Shown here: piece by piece, positions 23,896 through 33,757 of the stretch
Numbering within the stretch: the stretch's first letter is position 1
How the letters are laid out: the number at the start of each line of letters is the position of its first letter
NCBI GenBank assembly: GCA_029101005.1
Contig: JAQXQE010000017.1
Location: 1-64,000, forward strand
DNA from: Bacillota bacterium
Lineage (GTDB): Bacteria; Bacillota; Clostridia; Peptostreptococcales; Anaerovoracaceae
DNA: 64,000 nt
Direction of reading: 5' to 3'
The notes under the pieces: model-generated
Seen by the model: only the letters and a program-made list of their open reading frames with translations
Told to the model about the DNA's origin: nothing
Database searches by the model: none
Translations under genes and position numbers: made by a program

Positions 23896-25440
23896 ATGAC
23901 ACCAGCAGTATTAGCGGTTATTACAGGCATTGTTTTCCTTATTGTCGGCGTAGGAGCCGGATATATCTGGCGCAAGAATGTTGGCGAGAAGGCCATCGGA
24001 AGCGCAGAACAGAAGGCCCAGAATCTTATTCTGGATGCACAGAATCAGGCAGAAAGCATTAAGAAAGAAAGAATTCTGGAGGCAAAAGAGGAAATACATC
24101 GCCAGAGACAGGACTTGGAGAATGAGCTTCGTTCAAGAAGAAATGAGATGTCCAAGTCAGAGAGACGTATTCAGCAGAAAGAAGAGAACATGGAGCGCAA
24201 GCTCGATAATATCGAGAAGAGAGAGCAGAATCTCACGAAGAGAGAGCGTTCTATGGACGACAAGCATAAAGAGGTTGATGCAGCTATCGCTAAGCAGATG
24301 GCTGAACTCGAGAGAATCTCTGGATACACAAAGGAAGAGGCTAAGCAGGTTCTTCTCGATGAGGTAGAGAAGGACATCCGCAAGGATGCGTCAGCTCTCA
24401 TCACAAGAATTGAGACTGAGGCTAAGGACGAGGCAGACAAGAAGGCCAAAGAGATTATCACAATGGCTATTCAGAGATATGCCGCTGACCAGGTTACTGA
24501 GACAACTGTTTCAGTAGTAAGCCTTCCTAATGATGATATGAAGGGTCGTATCATCGGTAGAGAGGGAAGAAACATCAGAGCAATTGAGACTCTCACAGGA
24601 GTTGATCTCATCATTGACGACACTCCAGAGGCTGTTGTTCTCTCAGGTTTCGACCCAGTTAGAAGAGAGATTGCAAGAATCGCACTTGAGAAACTCATCG
24701 TTGACGGACGTATCCATCCAGCAAGAATCGAGGAGATGGTACAGAAGGCGACTAAGGAAGTTAACAATATCATCAAGGAAGAGGGAGAGAAGGCCTGCTT
24801 CGATACAGGCGTTCACAATCTCCATCCTGAGCTGATTAAGCTTCTCGGAAGACTCAAGTACAGAACTTCATACGGACAGAATGTTCTGCAGCATTCAGTT
24901 GAGGTTGCTACACTTGCTGGACTTATGGCTGAGGAGCTCGGCTTCGATGCTAGACTCGCAAGAAGAGCAGGTCTGCTCCACGATATCGGTAAGTCAATCG
25001 ACCACGAGGTTGAGGGTACACATGTTGAGATCGGTGTAAATATCTGCAAGAAGTACAAGGAGTCATGGAAGGTTATCAATGCAGTTGAGGCTCATCACGG
25101 AGATGTTGAAGCAACAACTCTTGAGGCTGTGCTCGTAGGTGCTGCAGATGCACTTAGTGCGGCAAGACCTGGTGCAAGAAGAGAGACACTCGAGACTTAC
25201 ATTAAGAGACTTGAGAACCTTGAGAGTATCGCAAACACAACTAAGGGCGTTGACAAGTCATATGCTATTCAGGCGGGTCGTGAGATTCGCGTAGCAGTTA
25301 AGCCTAACCAGGTAAGTGATGATGAGATTCCAATGCTCGCTAGAGACATCGCTAAGAAAATCGAGGCAGAGCTTGAATATCCGGGACAGATCAAGGTCAA
25401 TGTAGTAAGAGAAACTAGAGCTACAGAGTACGCGAAATAA
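23896..25440 (+). CDS. rny: Ribonuclease Y
   Basis: 514 aa, full length. The main initiating endoribonuclease for mRNA decay in Gram-positive bacteria, anchored to the membrane. N-terminal transmembrane helix (about residues 4-23), long coiled coil (about 30-190, nearly all charged), KH RNA-binding domain (about 210-270, with [15 protein letters not shown]) and HD domain (about 330-430, with [15 protein letters not shown]) holding the metal-dependent active site. AAGGAG site. A hairpin follows 6 bases after the stop. The PNPase gene, a usual decay partner, is at 54889. Confidence 0.97.
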   Translation: MTPAVLAVITGIVFLIVGVGAGYIWRKNVGEKAIGSAEQKAQNLILDAQNQAESIKKERILEAKEEIHRQRQDLENELRSRRNEMSKSERRIQQKEENMERKLDNIEKREQNLTKRERSMDDKHKEVDAAIAKQMAELERISGYTKEEAKQVLLDEVEKDIRKDASALITRIETEAKDEADKKAKEIITMAIQRYAADQVTETTVSVVSLPNDDMKGRIIGREGRNIRAIETLTGVDLIIDDTPEAVVLSGFDPVRREIARIALEKLIVDGRIHPARIEEMVQKATKEVNNIIKEEGEKACFDTGVHNLHPELIKLLGRLKYRTSYGQNVLQHSVEVATLAGLMAEELGFDARLARRAGLLHDIGKSIDHEVEGTHVEIGVNICKKYKESWKVINAVEAHHGDVEATTLEAVLVGAADALSAARPGARRETLETYIKRLENLESIANTTKGVDKSYAIQAGREIRVAVKPNQVSDDEIPMLARDIAKKIEAELEYPGQIKVNVVRETRATEYAK

Positions 25441-25446
25441 TGATTG

Positions 25447-25469
25447 GGCTCCCCTCACAATGGGGAGCC
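25447..25469 (+). terminator. Hairpin between rny and the cysteine desulfurase gene
   Basis: GGCTCCCC (25447-25454)/GGGGAGCC (25462-25469), 8 bp, 7-base loop, followed by ATTTCTATA. The T tract is poor, so it may be a partial terminator or a stabilising 3' end. It lies within the upstream in-frame extension of the next gene, which supports the later start codon. Confidence 0.55.
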
Positions 25470-25490
25470 ATTTCTATAGGGGCACTAAAG

Positions 25491-26678
25491 ATGATGGTTT
25501 ATTTAGATAACAGCGCAACGACAAGACAGTATGATGAAGTAACTGAGCTTATGTATAAGATTGCGAAGGAGGACTTCGGTAATCCTTCCTCCCTTCATTC
25601 GCTCGGTTTCGAGGCTGGCAATTACCTCTTCGAGGCAAGACAGACAATGGAAGATTGCTTCTACGGCAATGGAAGTGTAATCTTTACATCAAGCGGTACT
25701 GAGGCTGACAATATGGCACTCGTATCAACTTGTCGCAAGATGAGAAGAAGAGGCAACAAGATTATCACAACCAAGGTTGAGCATCCTGCAATTCTCGAAA
25801 CTTGTAAGAGACTTCAGGAGGACGGTTTCAATGTTGAGTATCTTGACGTTGATGTAGACGGCTACCTCGAGCCACAGCTTCTCAAGGCTGCACTCGACAA
25901 GGACACAATCCTTGTCTCAATCATGACTGTTAACAATGAGGTCGGAACAATTGAGCCTGTACTTCCAGCATACAGAACTGTTCAGGAGTTCAATAAGGCT
26001 AATGGAACTAATATAATTTTCCACACAGATGCTGTTCAAGCTTTTGGCAAGATCGCCATGGACGATGCACCTTTCGACCTTATTTCTGCAAGTGCGCACA
26101 AGATTCATGGTCCAAAGGGTATGGGTGTTCTCTATATGCGCAAGGATTTGAAGCTGCCTGCATTTATCACTGGTGGTGGTCAGGAGAGCGGATACCGTTC
26201 AAGCACAGAGAATGTGCCTGGAATTGCAGGATTCGGACTGGCTGCAAAGATGGCAACTGCAGATCTCTACAACAAGATGAATCGCATCGGAGAAGTGAAT
26301 GAATACCTGCTCAGAGGACTTACTTCCGAGATCAGCGACGTACTGGTGAACGGACCCGAGGAACTCGGATACACCTTATACGACCACGGCAAGAGATGCC
26401 CATCTGTACTTAATCTCTCGTTCATGGGAACCAGAGGTGAGGTACTGCTCCACACACTTGAGCAGGACAAGATCTTAGTGAGCACAGGTTCGGCATGTGC
26501 TTCACATAAGACTGGTGATAGCCACGTACTGCAGGCTATGTCGATGAGTCACAAGGAGATTGAAGGTGCAATCAGATTCAGCCTGTCAGAGTTCAATACC
26601 ATCGAGGAGATGGACTACGTAATTGATAGAGTCAAGAAGGCTGTAGAGCGATTCAGAAAGCTCGGCAGTTTTAGATAA
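25491..26678 (+). CDS. Cysteine desulfurase (IscS/NifS family)
   Basis: 395 aa. PLP enzyme that takes sulfur from cysteine and hands it on as a persulfide. VYLDNSATTRQYDEV at the N-terminus, the PLP lysine in SASAHKIHGPKGMG (near residue 205), and the mobile-loop cysteine in STGSACASHKT (near 325). The frame opens at 25440, but that segment is a hairpin, and ATG 25491 follows AGGGG by eight bases. The next gene is thiI, 17 bases on: this desulfurase is most likely the dedicated sulfur donor for ThiI in 4-thiouridine formation, as for NifZ-ThiI in Bacillus, rather than for general Fe-S assembly. Confidence 0.93.
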   Translation: MMVYLDNSATTRQYDEVTELMYKIAKEDFGNPSSLHSLGFEAGNYLFEARQTMEDCFYGNGSVIFTSSGTEADNMALVSTCRKMRRRGNKIITTKVEHPAILETCKRLQEDGFNVEYLDVDVDGYLEPQLLKAALDKDTILVSIMTVNNEVGTIEPVLPAYRTVQEFNKANGTNIIFHTDAVQAFGKIAMDDAPFDLISASAHKIHGPKGMGVLYMRKDLKLPAFITGGGQESGYRSSTENVPGIAGFGLAAKMATADLYNKMNRIGEVNEYLLRGLTSEISDVLVNGPEELGYTLYDHGKRCPSVLNLSFMGTRGEVLLHTLEQDKILVSTGSACASHKTGDSHVLQAMSMSHKEIEGAIRFSLSEFNTIEEMDYVIDRVKKAVERFRKLGSFR

Positions 26679-26695
26679 GAAAGGATAGAGACGGT

Positions 26696-27877
26696 ATGAA
26701 GAAGAATCTCTATATTGTAAGATGCGGAGAGGTTGCTCTTAAGGGTATGAACAGACCTTATTTCGAGCGAATCCTGCTGGAGAGAGTTAAGAATGCTATC
26801 AGCTGCTATGAGAATGCTGAGGCCTGCTGGAAGAACGGACTTATGCTCGTAAGAGTAGAGGACAGCATTCCAATGAAGGAGGTTGTTAAGAGATGCTCTA
26901 AGGTATTTGGAGTAGCGTCTGTCAGCCCTGCAGTTGAGGCGCCTAAGGATATTGATGCCATCGGTAAGGTTGCATCAGACTTCATGATGAAGCTCATCGA
27001 GGAGGAAGGCATCAAGACTTTCAAGGTTAAGGGTAAGAGAGCGGACAAGAACTTCCCAATCCAGTCACCTGAAATCGGTAAGATTGTCGGAGCTATCATC
27101 CTCAAGACATGCAAGGTTCTGAGCGTAGATGTTCACAATCCTGACTGTGAGCTCTTTGTAGACGTAAGACACGAGGGAACATATATCTTCAGAGATAAGA
27201 TTAAGGGCTTCGGCGGACTTCCACTCGGAACTAACGGACGAGGAATGATTCTCATGTCAGGTGGAATCGACAGTCCGGTTGCTGCATTTATGATGGCTAA
27301 GAGAGGAATGACAATTGAAGCTGTTCATTTCCACTCATATCCATACACAAGCCCAAGAGCACAGAAGAAGGTTGAGGACCTTTGTGCTGTACTTGCTGGC
27401 TATATGGGAACAATCAAGATGCACTGCATTAATCTTCTTCCAATTCAGGAGCAGATTGTACAGAACTGTCCTGAGGACGAGACAACACTGCTCGTAAGAA
27501 GATTCATGATGAGAATTGCAGAGCAGATTGCTATTAAGAACAACAATATGATGCTCATCACAGGTGAGGACCTCGGTCAGGTAGCAAGCCAGACTGCTGA
27601 AGCACTGGTAGTAACTGATGCCGTTGTAAAGATGCCTGTTATGAGACCTCTCATCGCAATGGACAAGGTTGATATTATGGAGAAGGCTCAGGAGATAGGT
27701 ACGTATGAAATCTCAATTCAGCCTTATGAGGATTGCTGCACAGTATTCCTTCCTAAGCATCCATGCACCAAGCCTAAGCTTGAGAATATCGAGCGTTCAG
27801 AGTCAGCTCTTGATGTTCAGACTCTTGTTGATGCAGCTGTTGCATCAGAGGAGATTGTTGTAATCAAACCAAGATAA
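26696..27877 (+). CDS. thiI: tRNA 4-thiouridine synthase ThiI
   Basis: 393 aa. Uses ATP to activate U8 of tRNA and inserts sulfur delivered by the desulfurase upstream. N-terminal ferredoxin-like and THUMP domains (about residues 1-165), then an adenylating PP-loop domain with MSGGIDSPVAAFMMAKRG (near 183). It ends at about the PP-loop domain; the C-terminal rhodanese domain of the enterobacterial enzyme is absent, as is usual in Firmicutes, so persulfide transfer must differ. Possible second role in thiazole synthesis is not supported by neighbours. Confidence 0.95.
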   Translation: MKKNLYIVRCGEVALKGMNRPYFERILLERVKNAISCYENAEACWKNGLMLVRVEDSIPMKEVVKRCSKVFGVASVSPAVEAPKDIDAIGKVASDFMMKLIEEEGIKTFKVKGKRADKNFPIQSPEIGKIVGAIILKTCKVLSVDVHNPDCELFVDVRHEGTYIFRDKIKGFGGLPLGTNGRGMILMSGGIDSPVAAFMMAKRGMTIEAVHFHSYPYTSPRAQKKVEDLCAVLAGYMGTIKMHCINLLPIQEQIVQNCPEDETTLLVRRFMMRIAEQIAIKNNNMMLITGEDLGQVASQTAEALVVTDAVVKMPVMRPLIAMDKVDIMEKAQEIGTYEISIQPYEDCCTVFLPKHPCTKPKLENIERSESALDVQTLVDAAVASEEIVVIKPR

Positions 27878-27948
27878 TAATATAAATTATCTCCGAAAGA
27901 TGATATAATTATTCGACTATAGATTTTACACAAGAAGGAGTACGCGAA

Positions 27949-29694
27949 ATGGCAAAAGCAAAGATCGATTTCAATGACCAGGCTGTTAGAGATATGTTCA
28001 GACATACAAGCTCACACATTCTGGCTCAGGCAATTAAGAGAATCTGGCCAGAGGCAAAGCTTGCTATCGGCCCATCAATCGAGAATGGCTTCTATTACGA
28101 TATAGATCTGGATTATAAGTTAACTGATCAGGATCTTCTCAAGATTATGAAGGAGATGAAGAAGATCACACAGGCTAACTATCCACTTGAGAGATTCGAG
28201 CTTCCTAGAGAAGAGGCTATCAAGCTGATGGAGGAGAAGGGCGAGGACTACAAGGTAGAGCTCATCAACGACCTTCCTGAGGATGCAGTAATCTCATTCT
28301 ACAAGCAGGGTGATTTCACAGACCTCTGTGCTGGTCCACACGTTGAGTCAACAGGCGTTATCAAGGCATTCAAGCTGACAAGCGTTGCTGGTGCATATTG
28401 GAGAGGTAACTCAGACAATAAGATGCTCCAGAGAGTATACGGAACATCATTCCCAAGTCAGGCAGAGCTTGACGAGTACCTCGCTAAGATTGAAGAGGCT
28501 AAGAAGAGAGACCACAGAAAGATCGGTAAGGAGATGGATCTCTTCATGATCGCTGATGAGGGTCCAGGATTCCCATTCTTCCTTCCTAAGGGAATGGTTA
28601 TCAGAAATGAGCTCGAGAGCTTCTGGAAGCAGGAGCACTATAAGAGAGGTTATGAGGAGATTAGAACTCCACTCATCCTCAACGAGCAGCTCTGGAGAAC
28701 TTCAGGACATTGGGATCACTATAAGGAGAATATGTACTTCACACAGATTGACGAGGCAGATTACGCTATCAAGCCTATGAACTGCCCAGGTTCAATACTT
28801 GCATTCAAGAGAAAGATGTGGTCATACAGAGAGCTTCCTGTAAGATATGCAGAGCTCGGACAGTGCCACAGACATGAGCTCTCAGGAGCACTTCACGGAC
28901 TGATGAGAGTAAGAACATTCGTACAGGATGATGCTCATATCTTCATGCTCCTCGAGCAGACAAGAGAAGAGGTTACTAACGTAATCAAGCTCTACGATGA
29001 TCTTTACAAGCTCTTCGGACTCCCATACCACATCGAGCTCTCAACAAGACCTGAGAATTCAATGGGAACAGAGGAGGAGTGGAATACAGCTGAGTCAGCA
29101 CTGAAGGATGCTATCGAGTCTGTAGGCGTTCCTTACGTAATCAACGAGGGAGACGGTGCATTCTACGGCCCTAAGCTCGACTTCCATCTTGAGGATACAC
29201 TCGGAAGAACATGGCAGTGCGGTACAATCCAGCTCGACCTTCAGATGCCACAGAACTTCGATGTAACATACATCGGACCAGACGGCAATAAGCACAGACC
29301 TCTGATGATTCACAGAGCTGCATTTGGTTCTGTTGAGAGATTCATCGGAATCCTCATCGAGCACTTCGCGGGTAAGTTCCCACTCTGGCTCGCACCTGTA
29401 CAGGTTAAGCTCTGCACAGTTACAGATGCTAATGCTGAATTCGCTGTAGCAGTTGCTGACAAAATGAGAGAGGCTGGAATCAGAGTTGAGCTCGACCTCA
29501 GAAATGAGAAGATCGGCTATAAGATCAGAGAGGCTAGAAACGCAAGAGATTCATACATCTGCGTAATCGGTGAGCGTGAGGCTGAGGAGAATTCACTTTC
29601 AGTAAGATCAATCAAGACAGGTGATCTTGGTACAATTGCTGTAGATGAGTTCATCGAGAAGCTCAAGGAAGAAATCACAACAAAGGCAATGTAA
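27949..29694 (+). CDS. thrS: Threonyl-tRNA synthetase lacking the TGS domain
   Basis: 581 aa. Charges tRNA-Thr and edits Ser-tRNA-Thr. The usual N-terminal TGS domain (about 60 residues) is missing: the protein begins straight into the editing domain, whose HxxxH is His19-Thr-Ser-Ser-His23 and whose second motif is CAGPHV (about 127-132). The catalytic core is intact, with the zinc ligand Cys in [25 protein letters not shown] (motif 2 region) and a C-terminal anticodon-binding domain. AAGGAG supports this start, and the 72-base upstream gap has no room for a TGS segment or a T-box. pyrH follows after 14 bases. Confidence 0.94.
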   Translation: MAKAKIDFNDQAVRDMFRHTSSHILAQAIKRIWPEAKLAIGPSIENGFYYDIDLDYKLTDQDLLKIMKEMKKITQANYPLERFELPREEAIKLMEEKGEDYKVELINDLPEDAVISFYKQGDFTDLCAGPHVESTGVIKAFKLTSVAGAYWRGNSDNKMLQRVYGTSFPSQAELDEYLAKIEEAKKRDHRKIGKEMDLFMIADEGPGFPFFLPKGMVIRNELESFWKQEHYKRGYEEIRTPLILNEQLWRTSGHWDHYKENMYFTQIDEADYAIKPMNCPGSILAFKRKMWSYRELPVRYAELGQCHRHELSGALHGLMRVRTFVQDDAHIFMLLEQTREEVTNVIKLYDDLYKLFGLPYHIELSTRPENSMGTEEEWNTAESALKDAIESVGVPYVINEGDGAFYGPKLDFHLEDTLGRTWQCGTIQLDLQMPQNFDVTYIGPDGNKHRPLMIHRAAFGSVERFIGILIEHFAGKFPLWLAPVQVKLCTVTDANAEFAVAVADKMREAGIRVELDLRNEKIGYKIREARNARDSYICVIGEREAEENSLSVRSIKTGDLGTIAVDEFIEKLKEEITTKAM

Positions 29695-29708
29695 CAACGG
29701 GGAGTATT

Positions 29709-30413
29709 ATGGCTATCAAATACAATAGAGTACTGATTAAGCTTAGCGGAGAAGCTCTTGCAGGTGAGCAGGGCTTCGGCGTTAACCCAGAGATGACACT
29801 TCAGACTGCTGCACAGATCAAGGAGATCCGTGATATGGGCGTGCAGGTTGGTATCGTAGTTGGTGGAGGCAATTTCTTCAGAGGAAGAACTGGCAAGAGC
29901 ATCGACAGACCAACAGCTGACTATATGGGAATGCTCGCAACAGTTATGAATGCACTTGCACTTCAGGATTCACTTCTGTCAATTGGTTGTGAGGCGAAGG
30001 TTATGACTGCTATCGAGATTAGAGATATGGCTGAGGGATACTCAAGAAGAAAGGCTCTTGATTATCTTGATGAGGGTAAGGTAGTAATCTTCGGTGGCGG
30101 AACGGGAAGCCCATTCTTCACAACTGATACAACTGCAGCTCTCAGAGCAGCAGAAATTGGCGCAGAGGTTCTCCTCCTCGCCAAGAACATCGATGCAGTA
30201 TATTCTGCAGATCCTAAGATTGATCCTAATGCTGAGAGATTTGAGGAACTCTCATACATGGATATAATTGAGAAAGACCTTAAGGTAATGGATTTAACGG
30301 CAGCTACTCTCTGTAAGGATACATCGACTAAGATATATGTATTCGCTCTTGCAGAAGAGGGCAATCTCATGAGAGTGGTTAACGGCGAGAACGTCGGAAC
30401 CCTGATTCAGTAA
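29709..30413 (+). CDS. pyrH: Uridylate kinase
   Basis: 234 aa. Phosphorylates UMP to UDP, at the head of UTP/CTP supply and wall-precursor synthesis. Amino-acid-kinase fold: [16 protein letters not shown] (near residue 9), [12 protein letters not shown] (near 48), and the [19 protein letters not shown] stretch (near 136). In many Firmicutes rpsB and tsf precede pyrH; here thrS does. GGAG site, and frr follows after 17 bases. Confidence 0.97.
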   Translation: MAIKYNRVLIKLSGEALAGEQGFGVNPEMTLQTAAQIKEIRDMGVQVGIVVGGGNFFRGRTGKSIDRPTADYMGMLATVMNALALQDSLLSIGCEAKVMTAIEIRDMAEGYSRRKALDYLDEGKVVIFGGGTGSPFFTTDTTAALRAAEIGAEVLLLAKNIDAVYSADPKIDPNAERFEELSYMDIIEKDLKVMDLTAATLCKDTSTKIYVFALAEEGNLMRVVNGENVGTLIQ

Positions 30414-30430
30414 TTAAACGGAGGATAGAT

Positions 30431-30985
30431 ATGTCTCACCACAAGAAGACTTTTGAAGAGAGAATTGAGAAGACTTATGAAGTTCTCGGCGAGAATCTCA
30501 ATACAGTAAGAGCAGGAAGAGCAAACGCTGCACTTCTTGACAAGGTAATGGTTTCATACTATGGAGTACCTACACCACTTAAGGCTCTGGCTAATATTTC
30601 AGTTCCAGATCCAAGAACAATTATGATTACACCATTTGATGTTAAGTCAGTATCAGATATCGAGAAAGGTATCAACGAGGCTAACATCGGAATCAACCCA
30701 ACAAATGATGGTAAGGTAATCAGACTCGTAGTACCACAGCTCACAGAGGAGAGACGTAAGGAGCTCCAGAAGGTTGTTAAGAAGTATGGCGAGGATGCTA
30801 AGGTTGCTATCAGAAATCTCAGAAGAGAGCATAACGATGTTCTCAAGAAGATGGAGAAGGAAGGCGAGCTTACAGAGGACGATTGCAAGAAGGAGCTTGA
30901 TGCTACTCAGAAGACAATCGATAAGGCTGTTAAGCACATCGATGAGATTATCGAGAAGAAGACAAAGGAAATTATGGAAGTATAA
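30431..30985 (+). CDS. frr: Ribosome recycling factor
   Basis: 184 aa. With EF-G it splits post-termination ribosomes. Conserved core TVRAGRANAALLDKVMVSYYGVPTPL and IRNLRREHNDVLKKMEKEGELTEDD. GGAGG site. A GC-rich hairpin follows within the gap before uppS. Confidence 0.97.
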   Translation: MSHHKKTFEERIEKTYEVLGENLNTVRAGRANAALLDKVMVSYYGVPTPLKALANISVPDPRTIMITPFDVKSVSDIEKGINEANIGINPTNDGKVIRLVVPQLTEERRKELQKVVKKYGEDAKVAIRNLRREHNDVLKKMEKEGELTEDDCKKELDATQKTIDKAVKHIDEIIEKKTKEIMEV

Positions 30986-30988
30986 GTC

Positions 30989-31016
30989 AAACAACGTGGC
31001 CTCTGGCCACGTGTTT
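30989..31016 (+). other. Intercistronic hairpin between frr and uppS
   Basis: ACGTGGCC (30994-31001), TCT loop, GGCCACGT (31005-31012), extended by AAAC/GTTT with one bulge. No clear T run follows, so it may be a partial terminator or an mRNA stability element. Confidence 0.5.
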
Positions 31017-31036
31017 GCTATTTAAGGGAAAGTGCT

Positions 31037-31780
31037 ATGATAGACAAGAATAAACTACCTGTTCATGTTGGAATCATCATGGACGGCAACGGAAGATGGG
31101 CTAAGCAGAGAATGCTTCCTCGCGTTATGGGACATAATGCAGGTATGGAGGCAATGAAGAAGATTGTTATTGCCGCTTCTAATATGGGAATTAAGCATTT
31201 GACTGTATACGCCTTCTCAACAGAGAACTGGAAGAGAAGCGTTGAGGAGGTCAATGGAATCTTCAAGCTAATCGTTAAGTATGTTAATTCTGAACTGCAG
31301 GAACTCATCGACAATAATGTTCACATCAATATTCTCGGTGAGTATGATATGCTCCCTCAGGATTCGGTTGAAGCGATTGATAAGCTCCTATCTTCGACAG
31401 CTGGCGATGATGGTCTTACGTTCAATATTGCTCTTAACTACGGTGGAAGAGATGAGATCGTAAAGGCTGTAAGGGCACTCTACGAAGAGAAGAAGAATCA
31501 GGAAGAGCAGGGAGTATTCATAGAGATCACAGAGGATGATATCAGCAGATACCTCTACACAGGTTCTGCTAATCATGATATTCCAGATCCTGACCTCATC
31601 ATCAGAACAAGTGGTGAGGAGAGAATGTCCAACTTCCTTGTGTGGCAGGCTGCATACAGTGAGCTGATGTTCACTGATACACTATGGCCTGACTTCACAG
31701 CTGAGGAGTTTGAGCAGATGGTGGAGAAGTTCACTCATCGTAACAGACGCTTCGGAGGAAGAAAGGAAGAAGACAAATAA
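31037..31780 (+). CDS. uppS: Undecaprenyl diphosphate synthase (cis-prenyltransferase)
   Basis: 247 aa. Condenses isopentenyl units onto farnesyl diphosphate to give the C55 lipid carrier for cell-wall synthesis. Catalytic Asp in GIIMDGNGRWAKQR (near residue 18), YAFSTENWKRS (near 64), and the C-terminal IRTSGEERMSNFLVWQAAYSELMF with the IPP-binding Arg residues. Followed after 31 bases by cdsA in the standard order. Confidence 0.97.
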   Translation: MIDKNKLPVHVGIIMDGNGRWAKQRMLPRVMGHNAGMEAMKKIVIAASNMGIKHLTVYAFSTENWKRSVEEVNGIFKLIVKYVNSELQELIDNNVHINILGEYDMLPQDSVEAIDKLLSSTAGDDGLTFNIALNYGGRDEIVKAVRALYEEKKNQEEQGVFIEITEDDISRYLYTGSANHDIPDPDLIIRTSGEERMSNFLVWQAAYSELMFTDTLWPDFTAEEFEQMVEKFTHRNRRFGGRKEEDK

Positions 31781-31811
31781 GATATATCCGTAGACTAAAG
31801 GTGGGTTTATT

Positions 31812-32615
31812 ATGAAGACAAGAGTTATTGCGGGCCTCTGTATGGCTCCATTACTGGTTATTATCTATTTCGGAGGAACTGCGCTTGCGATTGCTGCTGC
31901 ACTTATCGCACTCATGGGCGTAACTGAGTTCTATAAGGGTTGGGAAGCACTTGGTGTTAAGCCTTGCAAGAATCTTGCATACGTGATGATTGCTGTCCTC
32001 TATGCAGGTCACTTCATTCTTGGCGCAGACCAGGTATTCATTATGGCATGGCTCTTCGTATCAATTACAGCTGCTATGATCTACGGCTGGGATCTTGAGA
32101 AGAGAGGTCCATACGATGCTATGGCTACAGTTCTTGGACTTGTGTATGTAGTATTCTTCTCATACCATATCGTTCTGATTGACTGCACTCTCTGGGGACA
32201 GCTCGTATGGCTAGTAGTAATTGCGGCTTTCGGATCAGATATTATGGCATACTTCTCAGGCTACCTCTTTGGTAAGCACAAGCTTGCACCGGTACTGAGC
32301 CCTAAGAAGACTATTGAGGGTGCTATTGGAGGTTTTATTGGAGCAGGCTTCTTCTGCGGACTCTTTGCATATATTTTCTTCGATCACGGAATGCTCGTTC
32401 ACTATATCATCGTAGGACTGATTGGAGGAGCGTTCTCTCAGGCAGGAGACCTCACAGCATCTGCATTCAAGCGTAAGATGGGCATCAAGGATTACGGTAA
32501 TCTCATCCCTGGACATGGTGGAATCATGGACAGATTTGACAGCATTCTCTTTGTTGCACCACTCGTGTATTACTACATCGCCTTTGTACTTAAGGTAGCG
32601 ACAATATCATGGTAA
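31812..32615 (+). CDS. cdsA: Phosphatidate cytidylyltransferase
   Basis: 267 aa. Makes CDP-diacylglycerol, the branch point for membrane phospholipids, in the cytoplasmic membrane. About seven to eight hydrophobic segments; the family signature is at the C-terminal end, SAFKRKMGIKDYGNLIPGHG followed by GIMDRFDS. It overlaps dxr by 7 bases (ATGGTAA), so the two are coupled. Confidence 0.95.
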   Translation: MKTRVIAGLCMAPLLVIIYFGGTALAIAAALIALMGVTEFYKGWEALGVKPCKNLAYVMIAVLYAGHFILGADQVFIMAWLFVSITAAMIYGWDLEKRGPYDAMATVLGLVYVVFFSYHIVLIDCTLWGQLVWLVVIAAFGSDIMAYFSGYLFGKHKLAPVLSPKKTIEGAIGGFIGAGFFCGLFAYIFFDHGMLVHYIIVGLIGGAFSQAGDLTASAFKRKMGIKDYGNLIPGHGGIMDRFDSILFVAPLVYYYIAFVLKVATISW

Positions 32616-33757
32616 AAAGAATTATTATTATGGGCAGCACCGGTTCTATCGGTTGCCAGGCCCTCGATATTATCAGAGACAATCCTGACAAGTTCAAGGC
32701 TGTTGCTCTCACATGTAACAGCAGAGTTGATGACATTGTCGGACAGATCAGAGAATTTGCTCCTGAGGCTGTATGTGTCGGACGAGAGGAAGACGCGCGC
32801 AGACTCCAGCAGCTTTTCCCTGAGGTGACGATATACTTTGGTTCAGAGGGACTTGTCGAGCTTGCCAAGCTTGATGCGGATATGGTTCTCAATTCTCTCA
32901 TGGGTATCAGCGGACTTGAGCCAACATATGCTGCGATTAAGACTGGCAAGGACATTGCACTTGCGAATAAGGAGACACTCGTTACGGGTGGAGCACTGAT
33001 TACTGAGCTCTGTAAGGAGAAGGGCGTTAAGCTTCTTCCTGTAGACAGCGAGCACAGTGCCATCTTCCAGTGTCTGCAGGGCAATATGAATCAGAAGATC
33101 AAGAGAATTCTGCTGACATGCTCGGGTGGTCCGTTCAGACACGCGAGCCTTGAGGATCTTGAGAGTGTTACTGTCGAGCAGGCTCTCAATCATCCAAAGT
33201 GGAATATGGGAAGCAAGATTACAATCGACTCTGCGACAATGATGAACAAGGGTCTTGAGGTTATCGAGGCAAAGTGGCTCTTTGATGTTGAGCCTGAGCA
33301 GATTCACGTTCATATTCATCCGCAGAGCATTGTGCATTCAATGGTAGAGTTTGAGGATACATCGGTAATTGCACAGCTTGGACTTCCAGATATGAGAATT
33401 CCAATCAGCTATGCTTTCAATTATCCTGACAGACTGCCATATAAAGGCGATAGTCTTGACTTCTTCACAACTGGCGCTGATCTTCACTTCGAGAAGCCTC
33501 GTACAGAGGTTTTCCGTAGCATCGACCTCGCATATGAGGCCCTGCGTGAAGGCGGAAGTGTCCCGGTTGTACTGAACGGAGCTAACGAGGAACTCGTTGC
33601 GCTTTTCCTTGCGGGTAAGATTAAGTTCCTCGATATTCAGAGAACGGTAGAGAAGGTGATGGATGTGCACACACCTTCTGTTCCTAAGACGGTAGAAGAG
33701 ATTATTGCCATTGACGCTTATTCAAGGGCCAAGGCAAGAGAAATTGTAGGTAGATAG
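32609..33757 (+). CDS. dxr: 1-deoxy-D-xylulose 5-phosphate reductoisomerase
   Basis: 382 aa. Converts DXP to 2-C-methyl-D-erythritol 4-phosphate with NADPH and a divalent metal: the committed step of the MEP isoprenoid pathway. NADPH-binding GSTGSIGCQALDII (near residue 9), ANKETLVTGG (near 128), metal and substrate residues in LPVDSEHSAIFQCLQG (near 150) and GSKITIDSATMMNKGLE (near 207). With ispG three genes later it shows a working MEP pathway feeding uppS. rseP begins at the next base after its stop. Confidence 0.97.
   Translation: MVKRIIIMGSTGSIGCQALDIIRDNPDKFKAVALTCNSRVDDIVGQIREFAPEAVCVGREEDARRLQQLFPEVTIYFGSEGLVELAKLDADMVLNSLMGISGLEPTYAAIKTGKDIALANKETLVTGGALITELCKEKGVKLLPVDSEHSAIFQCLQGNMNQKIKRILLTCSGGPFRHASLEDLESVTVEQALNHPKWNMGSKITIDSATMMNKGLEVIEAKWLFDVEPEQIHVHIHPQSIVHSMVEFEDTSVIAQLGLPDMRIPISYAFNYPDRLPYKGDSLDFFTTGADLHFEKPRTEVFRSIDLAYEALREGGSVPVVLNGANEELVALFLAGKIKFLDIQRTVEKVMDVHTPSVPKTVEEIIAIDAYSRAKAREIVGR

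Noticed and set aside
25440..25490. Upstream extension of the cysteine desulfurase to ATG 25440
   Set aside because: This stretch is a hairpin and is not homologous to the family N-terminus; ATG 25491 begins the conserved sequence.
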